Source: Heterotrichella gracilis
Lineage: Eukaryota; Sar; Xanthophyceae; Tribonematales; Xanthonemataceae
Length of the DNA: 64,000 nt
Assembly (NCBI GenBank): GCA_032358255.1
Contig: JAULBX010011878.1
Coordinates: forward strand, 1-64,000
Direction of reading: 5' to 3'
The notes under the pieces were generated by a model. The model did no database searches, was not told the DNA's origin, and worked only from the letters and a program-made list of their open reading frames with translations. This document shows positions 23,140 through 35,090 of the stretch, piece by piece. A program made the translations under genes and the position numbers. Each line of letters starts with the position of its first letter. Position 1 is the first letter of the stretch.

Positions 23140-25490
23140 TCAAAGCTCCTTTTGGAGAAGGTGCCCTTCTGTGCTAGGCCCCTTCACCCTCTCACCGCTG
23201 CTCCCCGCAAACCCAATCCCCACCACAGTCACTGGTTGCAGCCGCCTCCCAAACACCGCCCCAGCAGCCGCCCCAGCAGCCTTCTCCACAGCCACCCCCA
23301 GCACACATGAAATTGCATACACCCCCACCACATACCCCACAAAGGTGAGTGGCTGGTCCATAAAGAGGTACTCCCTCACCGGCACCACCACACACATGAC
23401 TGCTGTCACCACCATGTGCACCAGGTAGGTACCGTAGCTGTACCTGCATAGGGGCACAAAGAGGAACTGGGTTATTGGCAAGGCTGGAAGTGCCCATGCA
23501 TCAAGAGGGAACGCACTGACAGCTCTAGAATCATTCTGTACATGCACAAGGGTTAATGGCAGAGAATAGAGGCACGAGGCTAGCACTTGACAGTGGCTTG
23601 GGAAATACAGGAATGCATGCATGGCCCGTGGCCCATTTTGGTGCATTGCAGTTGGTGGATGCTTCGCAGCATGTAACACTGTAGCCGTACCATGCATGTA
23701 CCATTCTGGACCTGGGTGGAATTCATGTGCATGCATTTGTCTGGATGCATATGTAATTGCACCATGGGTAAAAGAGGCTGCACCATGCACATAAATGTAG
23801 CATTTGTACCTGGCTGCCATCGCCAGCGGTGCACTGGACAGAACCCTAGCTAGGGTGTCTGACATGCGGTCGGGGTGGGTGGTGGTGTAGTACACGAGGC
23901 TGGCTGCGGAGGCTGGAACCAGCACCCCTGTCACCCCCACCAGCGCAAACATCACCACAGCCATTGGGATTGAGGGGTCCGGGTCAATGCCGGGTGGAGG
24001 GGGCATGGATACCAGGACGAAACTCAGCACCAGTAGCGACAGTGTGCCTGCGCCCATCCAGCTCAGGTAGGGTTTGGATGGCGGAGGGTCTTGTGCTAGC
24101 TTGCCCCTCACCATTAGAGCCAGGAGGCATGCAAACGCCAGCTGGCCTGCTCTGGCAAACATGGCTGCGTGGAGGAGGGTCACAAATGCGACGAAGTTCT
24201 TCTCTGATGCCTGCATGCCTGCCCCAGGAGGCCCAGGTGGCCAGGGGACCAATGGGACAAGGATGCGTTTCTCATGCACCACAGACACCCTCCACGCCAT
24301 GGAGGCTGCCATGGTAGCATAGCAGGCGTAGGCCAAGCGCTTCTCAAAGTGCTTGCTGCGTGGCTGCAGCACCAGGAGCACCAAGGGGAGCGCTATGTAG
24401 AACTGCAGCTGCAGCGAAAGATTCCAGTACCAGCCGTAGCAGCCAAGCCGTGGGTGGAGGTTGACGATGAACAGCCACATGGAGACTTGGGCAGGGGTGT
24501 CGCAGGCGCCTGGCCATATCAAAATACAATAAACATAAAAACATAATATAAAAAATTCCAATAATTTATTGCAAACCTGTCCTTGCCCAAGGGCAGTCAA
24601 GGAAGAGGATCCAGCAAATCATGCAACATTCATTCCTGTCCAATATTTCCCCCACCCTTACTTGAGGTGTACAGTCCTAGCAGGCGCTGTGATGGAGTGT
24701 CCAGGCCAGGCCACGCCCTCTCAACCGCTGGTGAAAAGAGGTAGAGCGTGAACGCTAGGGCCAGGTAGTAGGCTGGCACGATGCGCAGGAGCCTGTTCCT
24801 GTAGTACCTGGCAACCACTGCCCAGGAGTCTGACCCAGGGGCAGCACGCTGCAGGGCTGGGACCAGGTGCCAGGCTGCCAGAAAACCTGTGGTGGCGAAG
24901 TGAGTGAGAGTGAGACCAGTGCCAAGTGATAGTAACAATTGCAAAGTGGTAATAGAGTGTTGGTAAGGCTGCTTGCCAAGTTTACTACCATCTCAAGCGG
25001 AGTGGGCACAGGTGACCACCTTTCAATAAACTGGGGACAAGGGAAGCCTCACTGTGGTCAGGAAGTATTTTTTGAATACTGTAACGACCTAGCCAGACAA
25101 GCATAAACCCAGCATAAACCCAGTTCTATAAAATGCCTGGAACCAACAGGGCAGGCAGTTATGCATGGGTAGTCTAGCCATCACGACCAGATACATGGAC
25201 CTATAGACATGCCTCACGTGCATGCCGTTGTTTTCTCAACCGGTTCTAGCTGCCTTGAGTTTGAAGGTTCAGTATGCCCCACCTGTAAGGGTCATGAAAA
25301 GGTCCATAGCTATTCCAGCAAACGGGAAGGTGGTCCTGATCCATGTGTGCTTGGGTATGTAGTCTCCCACCACAGTGCTCACGTCGAAGGCAGCCATGGC
25401 TACGAACGTCATATGAGTGACGATCACGCCGAGGTTGGAAAGGGCACGCAAGCCATTGAGAGGCGCAAGGTCTGGAGTGTGCGCTTTCAT
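23140..25490 (-). CDS. Acyltransferase-3 family membrane protein, copy 3
   Basis: A 478-residue paralogue on the minus strand in four exons (25490-25283, 24886-24662, 24509-23810, 23443-23140), all phases closing. Landmarks are GVIVTHMTFVAMAAFD, AMDLFMTLTGFLAAWHLVPA, YYRNRLLRIVPAYYLAL, the WYWNLSLQLQFYIALPLVLL block, and YSYGTYLVHMVVTAV in the last exon. Intron 3 (23809-23444) happens to read open in frame, so a naive model would insert about 120 meaningless residues; homology to copies 1 and 2 shows it must be removed, giving AARYSYGTYLVH. Intron 2 contains an AT-rich island near its acceptor that is also recognisable in copy 4. It is divergent from copy 4 with 432 bases between starts, and the two are each other's closest relatives, an inverted duplicate pair. 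Confidence 0.87.
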
Positions 25491-25922
25491 TTTGCCAAAT
25501 TGTGCCTTGGCCAGCTGAATAGTCCTTCAGAAGCTGTGCACTCCTGCCTTAGTCATTGGCACAGTGGCACACCCACACGGTCTACTTATACCCACGAGCA
25601 GACCTCGTCGACTTCTGCTGTGTGCACAGGTGTGATGGGAGGGGGAACCTCATCCCCACCTGAAGCGTACTCACCCACCTCGAAAAACTTTTAGGCTAGC
25701 CCAACAGGCCTCCTACTGGACCCTAGTCTAGGGTCGAGCACCTTTCTGGGAGGGTTCCCAGGAAGCTGCTCGCTGCCAAGTACTTGTGGTGGCAAGGTTA
25801 CCCAACACATGTGCACAACGTACGTCAAAGAATGTGCCACTGGTATAAGGAGGCTGTGTGGCCAGTGGACGAAGTCGCATTCTGAATGCAAGGGATTGGG
25901 CATGGCACAACATAGCCGCACC
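25491..25922. promoter_or_regulatory. Head-to-head upstream region of acyltransferase copies 3 and 4
   Basis: Shared upstream region of an inverted gene pair. It contains the near-palindrome GACCCTAG / CTAGGGTC around 25720-25736. If copy 4 is dead, only the leftward promoter is under constraint. Confidence 0.4.
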
Positions 25923-28042
25923 ATGAAGGCTGACCAACCAGACCTTTCGCCTCTAAACGGCCTACGTGCACTCTCTAACCTAGGTGTCATAGTGAACCAC
26001 CTGACAATCATCGCATTTTTTTGCGTTTGACCTGCGAAAGGTGGTGGAAGAGATCATCCCAACTACCCTATGGATCAGGGTCACGTTTGCGACTGCCCCT
26101 CTCGCCATGGACCTGTTCATGACCCTTACAGATGGGTATTTCTCGAACTTCGCCCTCTTGGTCACGGCCAACCTGCCGGGTTAGAAAAAAGCCACAGCAT
26201 GCATGTGGGCATGTAGCCTCGTCACCACCCACTATTCTCGGAATTCACATGGTTACACACGTACAGGTTTCCTGGCAGCCTGGCACCTGATCCCCGCCCT
26301 GCAGCAGGCTGTCCCTGGGTCGGACTCCTGGGCAGTGGTAGCCAGGTACTACAGGAACAGGCTCGTGCGCATCGTGCCACCATACTATCTGGCCCTGTTG
26401 CTCACGCTCTACCCCTTTTCACCAGCGGTTGAGAGGGCTTGGCCTGGCCTCGACGCTCCTTCACAGAGCCTGGTATCTCCGTATGGCCCAGACAAGGGAT
26501 ATAAGGGACAGGAAATATTGTCTTATCAATTGCTGGATCCTCTTCCTTGACTGCGCCTGCGCAAGGACAGGCTGCGTTATTTGAATTTACAGTTATTCAT
26601 TTATCAATGATATATTATTAATTGTATTTTTATTGTATTTTGTTATCGCACAGGCGCCTGCACCACCTCTGCCAAGTCTTCATGTGGCTATTCATCGTCA
26701 ACCTCCACCCAAGATTTGGATGCTATGTGTGGTACTGGAACCTGTCGCTGCAGCTGCAGTTCTACATAGCACTCCCACTGGTGCTCCTGGTACTGCAGCC
26801 GCGCAGGAAACACTTTGAGAAGCGCCTTGCCTACGCCTGCTATGCTACCATGGCAGCCTCCATGGCGTGGAGGGTGTCTGTGGTGCATGAGAAACGCGTC
26901 CTAGTCCCATTGGTCCCCTGGCCTCCTGGGCCTCCTGGGGCAGTTTTGCAGGCATCAGAGAAGAATTTTGGCACGTTTGTGGCCCTCTCCACGCAGCCAT
27001 GTTTGCCAGGGCAGGCCAGCTGGCATTTGCATGTCTCCTGTCTCTACTGGTGAGGCGCAGGCTCGCACAAGGACCCCCGCCCACCAAGCCCTACCTGAGC
27101 TGGGTGGGTGGGGGCACTCTGTCGCTGCTGGTGCTGAGTGTTGTCCTGGTATCCATGCCCTCTCCACCAGGCATCGAGCCGGACCCCTCCATCCCAATGG
27201 CTGTGGTGATGATTGCGCTGGTGGGGGTGGCAGGGGTGCTTGTCCCAGCCTCCGCAGCCAGTATTGTGTACTACACCACCACCCGCCCCGACTGCCTGTC
27301 AGACACCCTAGCTAGGGTTATGTCCGGAGCACCACTGGCGATGGCAGCTAGGTATGGTAAGAGCCACATGTCCATATAACAGCTGTATTTACATAGGGAT
27401 GATTTCAGATCTCAGGCACGTGGATGCATCTCACCTTTTACATGCGCGGTACAGCGCCGTACAACAGGCATAATTCCATCATTAATTCAATAATATGAGA
27501 CGCATCCACTTAAAATATCCATGCGTCCATGCCTCAAGCACCATACCATGCAATTATATGCGTGCCCAGGGTGGGATGCAGCCAGTATCAGCAACCACAC
27601 GTCATGCATGCGTTGGTTTCACAAGCCGCTGTCAAGTGCCAAACCCATGTAGTGCAACCTCTTGATGCATGTGCAAGTGCCATGGACAGCCTGTGTGTCA
27701 ATGACTGGATTTATCTTGGTGTACTTGGTGCCCCTATGCAGGAACAGCTACGGTACCTACCTGGTGCACATGGTGGTGACAGCTGGCCTGTGTGTGGTGG
27801 TGCCTGTGAGGGAGTACCTCAACATGAACCAGCCACTCACCTTTGGGGGGTATGTGGCGGTGGTGTATGTGGTGTCGTGTGTGCTGGGGGTGGCTGTGGA
27901 GAAGGCTGCTGGGGCGGCTGCTGGTGGGGTGTTCGGGAGGCGGCAGCGACCGGTGGTTGTGGTGGGGGATGGGTTTGCGGGGAGCAGTGGTGAGGGGGTG
28001 AAGGGGCCTGGCACAGAAGGGGCCCTTCGACAGGAGGTGTGA
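25923..28042 (+). pseudogene. Acyltransferase-3 copy 4, decayed
   Basis: Recognisable along its whole length against copy 3: exon 1 from 25923, exon 2 from 26267, exon 3 26654-27351, exon 4 27742-28042 (NSYGTYLVHMVVTAG to the stop). Several lesions are visible. A run of seven T at about 26016-26022 shifts the frame, giving an early stop after IIAFFCV where copy 3-like sequence would read FFAFD. The exon 1 donor expected after ACAG is changed (ACAGATGGGT). The exon 2 donor seen in copy 3 is not preserved. A one-base loss near 26972 (GCCCTCTCCACG against ACCCTCCTCCACG in copy 3) shifts exon 3. The remaining sequence is well conserved, so decay is recent, or these are assembly errors. The last exon is intact and could in principle persist as a fragment. 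A decayed duplicate of its 3' end follows at about 28158-28265. Confidence 0.8.
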
Positions 28043-28265
28043 GTGGGTATAAGGACAGCAGGTGAATTTGTCAGTCAGTCAGCACAAGAATTGTGATAGT
28101 TTTAGGTGACCTCATACATTGGTCGGGATTACATTAATTACATATTAATAGCGACTGCCAGGTGGTGGTAGCAGGGGATGGTGTGCCAGGATTATGGGAG
28201 GAGGGGGAGAGAGGCGCAAATGCGAAGGGCCCTTTGGATGGAGGTGTGAGTACTTGTGCGAACAG
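27945..28265 (+). repeat. Duplicate of the copy 4 gene end
   Basis: The stretch 27948-28062 (GTGGTTGTGGTGGGGGATGG to the GGAGGTGTGAGT after the stop) has a decayed copy at 28158-28262, sharing GGGGATGG, AAGGGCCCTT and GGAGGTGTGAGT in order. Confidence 0.65.
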
Positions 28266-29170
28266 CGGCTGCTTTGGCAGACATATATATATCATGCATG
28301 GTTGTGTGGGTTCTGGGTATGCTTTACAGTGGGGTGGTTTCATTTCATACTGGAATTGATAAAAAAAAGGTTTAAGAGTGTGATATTCATCGACAGGGTA
28401 CCATTGTACTGCATTGCAGAGGTGCAAGTGGACTTTAATTTTATTTTCATAGAGTACTAGCATTATGCAATGCTTGGAGAGAAATCAGAATCACAATCTC
28501 AGCAATTTTACAGTTGGTTGAAGAGGAGTAAAGAACTGGCGCAGCTAGCTTGCACGGGCGAATTTTCCAACACAATGTCAATTCACCAAATTAGCACACG
28601 ATTGAGAGGTGTAACAGCAAAAGCAGTAAAGAACGCCAGTGAAGCACAAATGATGAAAGTGCAAAGGCCCCAAATTATGGGCAATTTCCGTTCACGTGAC
28701 AAGCCTTGCTCACTTGCTAGGGTTTTGCACACACAGGAAGGGTTTTGCTGTGGCACAGCCACCAGGGGGACCAGGTGCTGCACTAGTAGATCGTAACTGC
28801 CGTTTAGCGTAGCTGTATCTGTAAAGCGCCCATATGGTCAGCGGTAGGGTCCCCTTTCTCGTATGTGTGGATGCAAAAGCTTTGGCATGTCGACACCCTT
28901 GTGCTCCAGCTAGATCAACCTGGTCCACAAAACCACTATCGCCGTTTCCGTTACAAGGAACGCCATCCTCAGTCCGTACTTGGGAAGTGACAGTAGTAAG
29001 GATATCGCATTTGGTGTTTTCGTGGCTCGGAGACTTTTCTTACAGCCCTCGCCTCCTACTTGCCGCTGCGACACATCACATGCCATATGCATGCATGCAT
29101 CAGAAGCAACCCCCTAGTTGACGCCACCTATCTCAGCGCAGCTTTTATACTTTCCAGAAGTTGAGCAGGC
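28043..29170. other. Intergenic region, acyltransferase cluster to FAD oxidoreductase
   Basis: After the duplicated gene end it holds AT-rich patches (28125-28150, 28350-28372, 28430-28452) and no recognised gene. An ATGCATGCATGC tract lies just upstream of the next gene near 29088-29100. Confidence 0.5.
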
Positions 29171-32100
29171 ATGCACACACAGAGTTTTCAGCGTCATGCT
29201 GCGCACTGCGGGGCACATGGCGTGGGTATTTCACCGAGAGGGCAACCGAGTGGGCGAGTGCCATGCCCACCACACAACCGGCTGCACCGGCGTATGGTCA
29301 CCGCCACCAACCCTCTACAGGTAGTTTTACAAAAACTGATTCAAGACGAGATAGGACATGATTAAAACCAGGGAAATAGTTGTCTGAGTATACTTAGCTT
29401 ACCCCGCATGCCCTCGTGCTCATGCTTGCCAAGCAAAACAGACTCCACCCCCTGTTGTTGTTTTGTCAGGTGACCTCGCGAGTAGGCCCGTCAATCAGGG
29501 CAGCAAGTAACGTTGATGCCCCCTCCGCTACTGCCGTCGCCCAAAACCCTAAAACCCTAACGCAGCGCATGTTTGAGGAGCTGGAGCGCAGGGGGCAAAG
29601 CCAACAAGGTATGGGTGTCCCTCCCCTTGCACACATATATGTGCCAATACTGCCCATTGTTAGCACATTGCATTCATGCACACCAATCATTTGCCCTTGG
29701 TTAAAAAGAAATCTCTGGTGCCTTGCACGCCATTGTCATTGCTGCCCGCCCAAAATGCGTTGCATTGCATTACACTTCATGGTATTGGCAAACGCAATGC
29801 CCCGGCGCAATGCCTGATCCGCACAGCAAACCCATATAATTCCCACCAATACATATAACCCTAGCCCACCAACCTCATGCGACTCACCAACATGTTGGCT
29901 TGGTTGGTGCAGCGGGGGGTGCAGGGGGTGCTACCAGCTACCAAGCATTCAAGGGTGCCGATGCAGCATGGACAGCGCTGCGCAACAGCAAGGTAAAACC
30001 CTATGCCCCGAGACATTAAGAACCCTAACCATGTGCGCAGCAGCCAGGTGAATCCCTGCCGCCCATGCATGGGCGGCAGGTGGGCATACCTACCGCCATT
30101 CCGCTTATGCAGCAACAAAATATAGAGCTTACACTATGATATAAGTATGGTTTCAGAGAGGCAACGCTTGCAGTGTTGCCGACACCTTGGTTCTTCGTCC
30201 CTCCCCTTCACAACGCATCCATGCCACCCCCTCCTTGGCCTGCAGACAGGAGCCGAGGCGGGCCCTGCACCCCAGTTTGTGACCTGGCAGTCGGGGCGGT
30301 GCCCCACAGCGGTGCAGTATGACGTGGCGCTGTGCGGCGGGACACTTGGCATATTCCTGGCATGCGCCCTTCAGCTCAAGGGGGTGAAGGTATGAGCTTG
30401 CATGCTGGTGCATATCTACATCATTATATTAGACAAGTGGTTGGGGCTCACAGATGGGTGCTGGGGGAATTTGCATTGATCTTGCAAGAGAGGTTTACGA
30501 CATTAATTATCGATTCCTGCAACGCTCCTGTCCAATGACTAAATCTTCACTCTTGGTGGTGTTTTTTAATCTGTGCCAGGGGACATCGCAAGCTTGTGAA
30601 ACATAAAATACATCGCAAGCTATAGCTATTTAGCTTTCAAAAATGGATATCCCTCTGTTTGGAGAGTTTGCACATGACTGAACAAAGGAGATGTAATTGC
30701 TGATGCAGGTGGCCGTGGTTGAGCGGGGGGCGCTTGTGGGGAGGGCTCAGGAGTGGAACATCAGCAGGAAAGAGCTGGAGGAGCTGGTAGGATTGAAAAC
30801 GCAACAGGAATTCTTGCACTGACTTTTAGGGCAAAATGTGCATATTTATTTGACTTCTTAGCCGCTAGCGTCGCCAATGATCGGGGGCAGGACAACAGAA
30901 AAATCAGGGCCACCTCCACATGTTTATATAGCTGCACATGCACCATTTTCGTTTCCATGCATAAAATACGTAAGTACAGATCAATGTACCACACTCCTGT
31001 GCCCACTTGTAAATACCATCCCCCCCTTGCAGGTGGCTCTGGGTGTCTTGACCAATGAGGAGGCAGAGGCGGCAGTGAGCCAGGAGTTCAACCCTGTTAG
31101 GGTTGGTTTCCATTCCTCCCCTGCCATCTGGACCAGGGATGTGCTCAATTTGGGTGTCAGCCCCATACGCCTCATCGAGATGGTGGGTGCAGGGTAAATC
31201 ATGAACCCTGAAACCTAAACCAGTGATGTGATCAGTTTGGGTGTCAGCTCCAATCGCCTCATTTAGATGGTGGATGTATGTTGACATACCAATAAATGTT
31301 AGGGCCATGTAACAAATAACGTGACGGGCCATGCGAAATCACCCATTTGACATCATCCGAGTGAAAATATCCTTTGAGATCTATCACTGGAATCGTCTAT
31401 CCAATTGAAATCGTCCATGTGAGACCCATACATGTGATTATGACCTGTATGACCTTGTGGTTTCCTATAACCCACTAGGGTTATGCCACATTCCCCTTAT
31501 GGCGCTGTGCAGGTGAAGCAGCGGTTCATTGCAGCAGGGGGGGTGGTGCTGGAGAAAACTGCTGTGGATGGCATGACCATTTATGACGATGCAGCCCTGT
31601 TGGCGCTGCCGTCGTCCTCTGAGGGATTGGCGGCAAAATTGGTGCGACGAATTCCCTCATCATGTGTTGCTGCTTTTCCCCTTGACACCCTCTTCCCGCC
31701 TCGATCCTCGAACACTATCGATGGACTTGGTCGTAACAGCATACCTAGAGGGCTTCAAAGCTGACGTGGCGCACATAGTGACCTGGGGTCCATTGTCATT
31801 CTACACCAGAGCTGTTGATTTGTCAAATGGACAGTCATACATCTTTGATGGTTCACTCACCATCCTGTCTGCCCCAGCATCAACATGTGCTGTCACCCAC
31901 ACATTCACCACCGCCGCGTCTTCCCAGAGCACGCAACACTGCAGCACAACACACAGCCACCGCCGCCCATCTCGTAAACACACATCACCCACCACCCCAC
32001 CGCTGCAGGTCATTGACTGCATGGGCCACGCCAGTCCCGTGGTGCGCCAGTCGCGCTGGGGGCGGAAGCCGGATGGGGTGTGCTGTGTGGTGGGTACGCT

Positions 32101-34920
32101 GGCCAGCGGGTTTACAGACAACACAACAGGTGCGGTGGGGGGTGGGGGGTGGGGGGTGAAACAGGTGGGGCATCACATTGTGCGGTGTGAATTCGGGCTG
32201 GAATGTTTCGCCATCTCTTTGGTTGAGCACCTATGACATGTGTGAAGAGAAACAGTGCAAAATTGTTCCTCCTAGGTGGCAGCTGATTAGTAGCGGCATC
32301 AGAAAGCTCGGGCACGCAAAGGCGTTTTGAGTCACAATTTATATGTTTGTTGGTCCTACCTGTCAGAGCTGAAGTACTCTTGATTCCTGTGCCGTGGCAC
32401 AGGCAATATACCCGCTGCGTTTTCTCACAGACTAGGCGTAGTCAATTAGCACCTGCTTTCCCTCTGCGTGTGAGCTAAATAACAAATCCCTGTTCGTTTT
32501 CTCCACCTTGCAGGGGACGTCATTTACACAAATGCGGACCTCACGCCCCTCTCAGCCCCCTCCCCATCCACCCAGTATTTCTGGGAGGCATTCCCCGCAG
32601 GCGCTGGCCCCACCCACCGCACCACATACATGTTTGCATACATGGATGCCTCGCCCTCGAGCCCCTCCCTGGAAACCCTCTTTGAGGATTACTGGCAGCT
32701 CATGCCGCAGTACCAGGTGGGGCGGGGCTTGGAAAACCCTTTGGTAGGATTTTGGTGGTGTGAGGGTGTGGGTCACAACCCTTAGCTAGATAGTTGCTGC
32801 ACTGCAGCATCACATTGTGTATAACCCAGGCCCATGGTACGCAGGTGCTCATTGCTTTATATAAAGTAATTGCCGTTGGCTAAAAAATACTTCCCTGGCC
32901 CATGGCTAGCAGATATTGCTTACGCTTTCCACTGCTGCCCGGCTTTCCACTGCTGCCCAGCCATGCATTGTTACTTGGCTGGATGCCATTGTGGCTTGCA
33001 TAGGAGCGAGGTTGCTGTGTAACCGGACTTGAACAAAAGAAATGCCACATACGCATCCAGGTCACCTGACTGTAGAACCCTCGCCCACACATACCTGTGT
33101 CCATATGCATACCAGAAACAGGAATTCAACTGCACAACACCCTCGTGTGATCAACAACCCTCACCCATGCTTACTGTATTTCTACCCTTCTACATTTCTC
33201 ACATCAGCAATGTTCTTCACCCCTTGCAGGGCATTTCCCTGGACGACATCCAGGTGGAGAGGATACTGTTTGGGTTCTTCCCCACCTATAGGGACAGCCC
33301 CTTGAGGCCAGCGTTCGACAGGCTGCTGGCGGTGGGGGACGCATCGGGGATCCAATCCCCGCTGTCGTTCGGGGGATTTGGGGCGCTGACACGGCACCTG
33401 GAGAGGCTGACAGGAGCAGTGGTGGAGGCCTTAGAGGTAGGAGTTTAGGGTTTAGGGTTTGGGTTTTAGGGTTTGAGGTGTCGAGGCGGCGCATGGAGAT
33501 GCTGACAGCAGCGGTGGTGGAGGCCTTGGAGGTAGCATTTAGGGTTAAGGATTTGGGGTTTGGGGTTTGGTGTGCTCACGCGATACCTGGAGAGGCTGAC
33601 TGGAGGGGTGGTGGAAGCCCTGTAGGTTAAAGTCTAGGGTTAAGGGTTTAGGATTTGGGGTTTAGGGTTTGGTGCGCGCACGCGGTACCGTGTGAGGCTG
33701 ACAGGAGCGGTGAAGAAGCCCTGGAGGTGGGGATTAGGTTTTGGGGGATTGGTTTAGGGTTTGGGGCACAGGTGCGGCATCTGGAGTAACCCCTCCTTCT
33801 CCCTGATCAGTGCATAGGGGTGCCTCGCTGGGCGCCCGGCTGTGCTACTTGCCTAGCCCTTCCCTGGATTGTAGTATAGTAATTCCCCTGATGCAGCCAC
33901 TCTTGTCCCCCCTTTTCTTCCTCAAGCACCAACCAACCCCCCCTCCTCTCGTCCCTCATTCTCGTCACCCCCCTTGCAGGCCGACGCCCTAGATCGCTCC
34001 TCCCTTTCCCTGATCAACGCATACAACCCGGGACTCAGCGGGGCGTGGATGCTGCAGCGCGCAATGAGCACGCGGCCCGACACCCCGCCCGCCGCGAATT
34101 TCATCAACAAGTTGCTGGGGGCCAATTTCGCCACCATGGCGCGGCTCGGGGACCCTGTAATGAAGCCATTTCTGCAGGTGGGTGGGTGGGGGGGGGGGCA
34201 GCTACGCACACGTCTCCATTGAAGGGTGCATGCATTGGGTAAGGCGAGCACGTGGGAGGGTGGATGGTTGCTCACTCGTCTGCATTGCTGGTTGGCAAAA
34301 ACCCTGATCTAGGGTGTGGCTGTCCGGCTCACGCAGACCCTGACCGCGGGTTGCACCACTGCTTGTGCATGTAGGCGGGTGTGCTGGAGCTTTTTTTAGG
34401 GTTTAGGGTTTAGGGTTTAGGGTGGAGGTTTTGCTCTCATCCTCGTGTATACACGTTGGTGCTGGTCGGTGTATCAATGATGTGTGCAAGCCCTAGACTA
34501 GGGTTTCCTAGGTAATTGCAATTGTGCAGGGCCATACCACTCATCTGCAGGCTGGGCCCCACTTGGTCAGCTAACCTACCGTAGGGTAGGTGGTTTTGCA
34601 AACGATTCATAGCAATGCCTAACAGCCGCCTCAACACTCCCCCGCAGGACGTGGTGCAATTTGGACCCCTGGGCGTGACCATGCTGAACCAGATGATTTC
34701 GGAGCCCCAGTTTGTGCCCCAGATCATCCGCCATGTGGGCATCGCGCCCATCGCAGACTGGCTGTTCCACTTCATTACCCTAGGGTTGTACACGGGGTTG
34801 AACGGCCTGTCGGGACCCCTGGTGGCGGCGGCTGATAGACTGCCTGCCAAGCAGCGGTTCAGGGCAAGGCGGCTGCGGGACGCGTGGAGGTTTGGCAGCG
34901 GGAAGGACTACAAGCTGTGA
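29171..34920 (+). CDS. FAD/NAD(P)-binding oxidoreductase, lycopene-cyclase-like plastid family
   Basis: Twelve exons (29171-29320, 29470-29608, 29913-29992, 30246-30389, 30709-30786, 31033-31182, 31513-31641, 32009-32129, 32514-32716, 33230-33436, 33980-34177, 34648-34920) close in phase to 623 residues. Exons 1-3 give a His/Arg/Ser-rich leader that looks like a transit peptide. The dinucleotide-binding start YDVALCGGTLGIFLACAL is followed by KGVKVAVVERG, then QEWNISRKELEELV, FNPVRVGF, LNLGVSPIRLIEMV, IDCMGHASPVVRQ, RWGRKPDGVCCVVGTLASGF, FWEAFPAGAGPTHRTTYMF, FPTYRDSPLRPAFDR and GDASGIQSPLSFGGFGALTR. This pattern is shared with a plant plastid family annotated only as FAD/NAD(P)-binding oxidoreductase, related to lycopene cyclases and geranylgeranyl reductases; the substrate is unknown. 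Exon 2 encodes QNPKTLTQ from CCCTAAA-type repeats. Introns 6 and 10 contain copies of the preceding exon edge. Confidence 0.88.
30055..30080. other. Perfect 26-base palindrome in intron 3
   Basis: The half-site CCTGCCGCCCATG is followed immediately by its exact complement, with no spacer. It lies inside intron 3 of the oxidoreductase gene and could form a strong hairpin in the pre-mRNA. Confidence 0.85.
31137..31275 (+). repeat. Duplicated exon 6 edge with donor in the FAD oxidoreductase gene
   Basis: The last about 45 bases of exon 6 plus donor (31137-31187, GATGTGCTCAATTTGGGTGT and on) recur at 31223-31272 with a handful of changes. The copy keeps ATG followed by GTGGAT at the position of the original donor GTGGGT. 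A short CCCTGAAACCTAAACC tract separates the two. Confidence 0.85.
33380..33803 (+). repeat. Four to five tandem copies of exon 10 edge plus TTTAGGG tract
   Basis: The last about 55 bases of exon 10, its donor and a TTTAGGG-type tract (33380-33475) form a unit of roughly 95-105 bases repeated at about 33477-33575, 33576-33675 and 33676-33775, with a fifth truncated copy ending near 33790. Each copy keeps a GT after the equivalent of EALE: GTAGGA in the original, then GTAGCA, GTTAAA and GTGGGG. Confidence 0.9.
34391..34422 (+). repeat. Interstitial TTTAGGG array in intron 11
   Basis: Four consecutive TTTAGGG-type units in intron 11 of the oxidoreductase gene. The unit is that of plant and many green-algal telomeres. 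Unique sequence on both sides shows it is not a chromosome end. Confidence 0.9.
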
Positions 34921-35090
34921 TGCAGCAGAGTGGCTGTGGTTTGCAAGGATGGTTTAGGGTTTAGGGTTTTTGTTTTGGGGACCAAGGCCCTAGTGGTCAT
35001 CCAGCAGAGTGGTCGTCGCGTGCAAGGCTGGTGTAGAGTTTAGGGTTTAGGGTTTGGGGTCTGGGGACCAAGGCCCTAGTGGTCATCAGC
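34921..35090 (+). repeat. Two-copy tandem repeat after the FAD oxidoreductase stop
   Basis: A unit of about 80 bases (CAGCAGAGTGG, GTTTAGGGTTTAGGGTTT, GGGGACCAAGGCCCTAGTGG) occurs at about 34922-35000 and again at 35001-35083. TTTAGGG units sit at the same place in each. Confidence 0.85.

Noticed and set aside
23444-23809. In-frame coding reading of acyltransferase copy 3 intron 3
   Set aside because: Homology with copies 1, 2 and 4 and good GT-AG ends show it is an intron that merely lacks stops.
33380-33803. CRISPR-like array appearance of the regular repeats
   Set aside because: Repeats are contiguous degenerate copies of an exon edge without unique spacers, in a eukaryotic gene.
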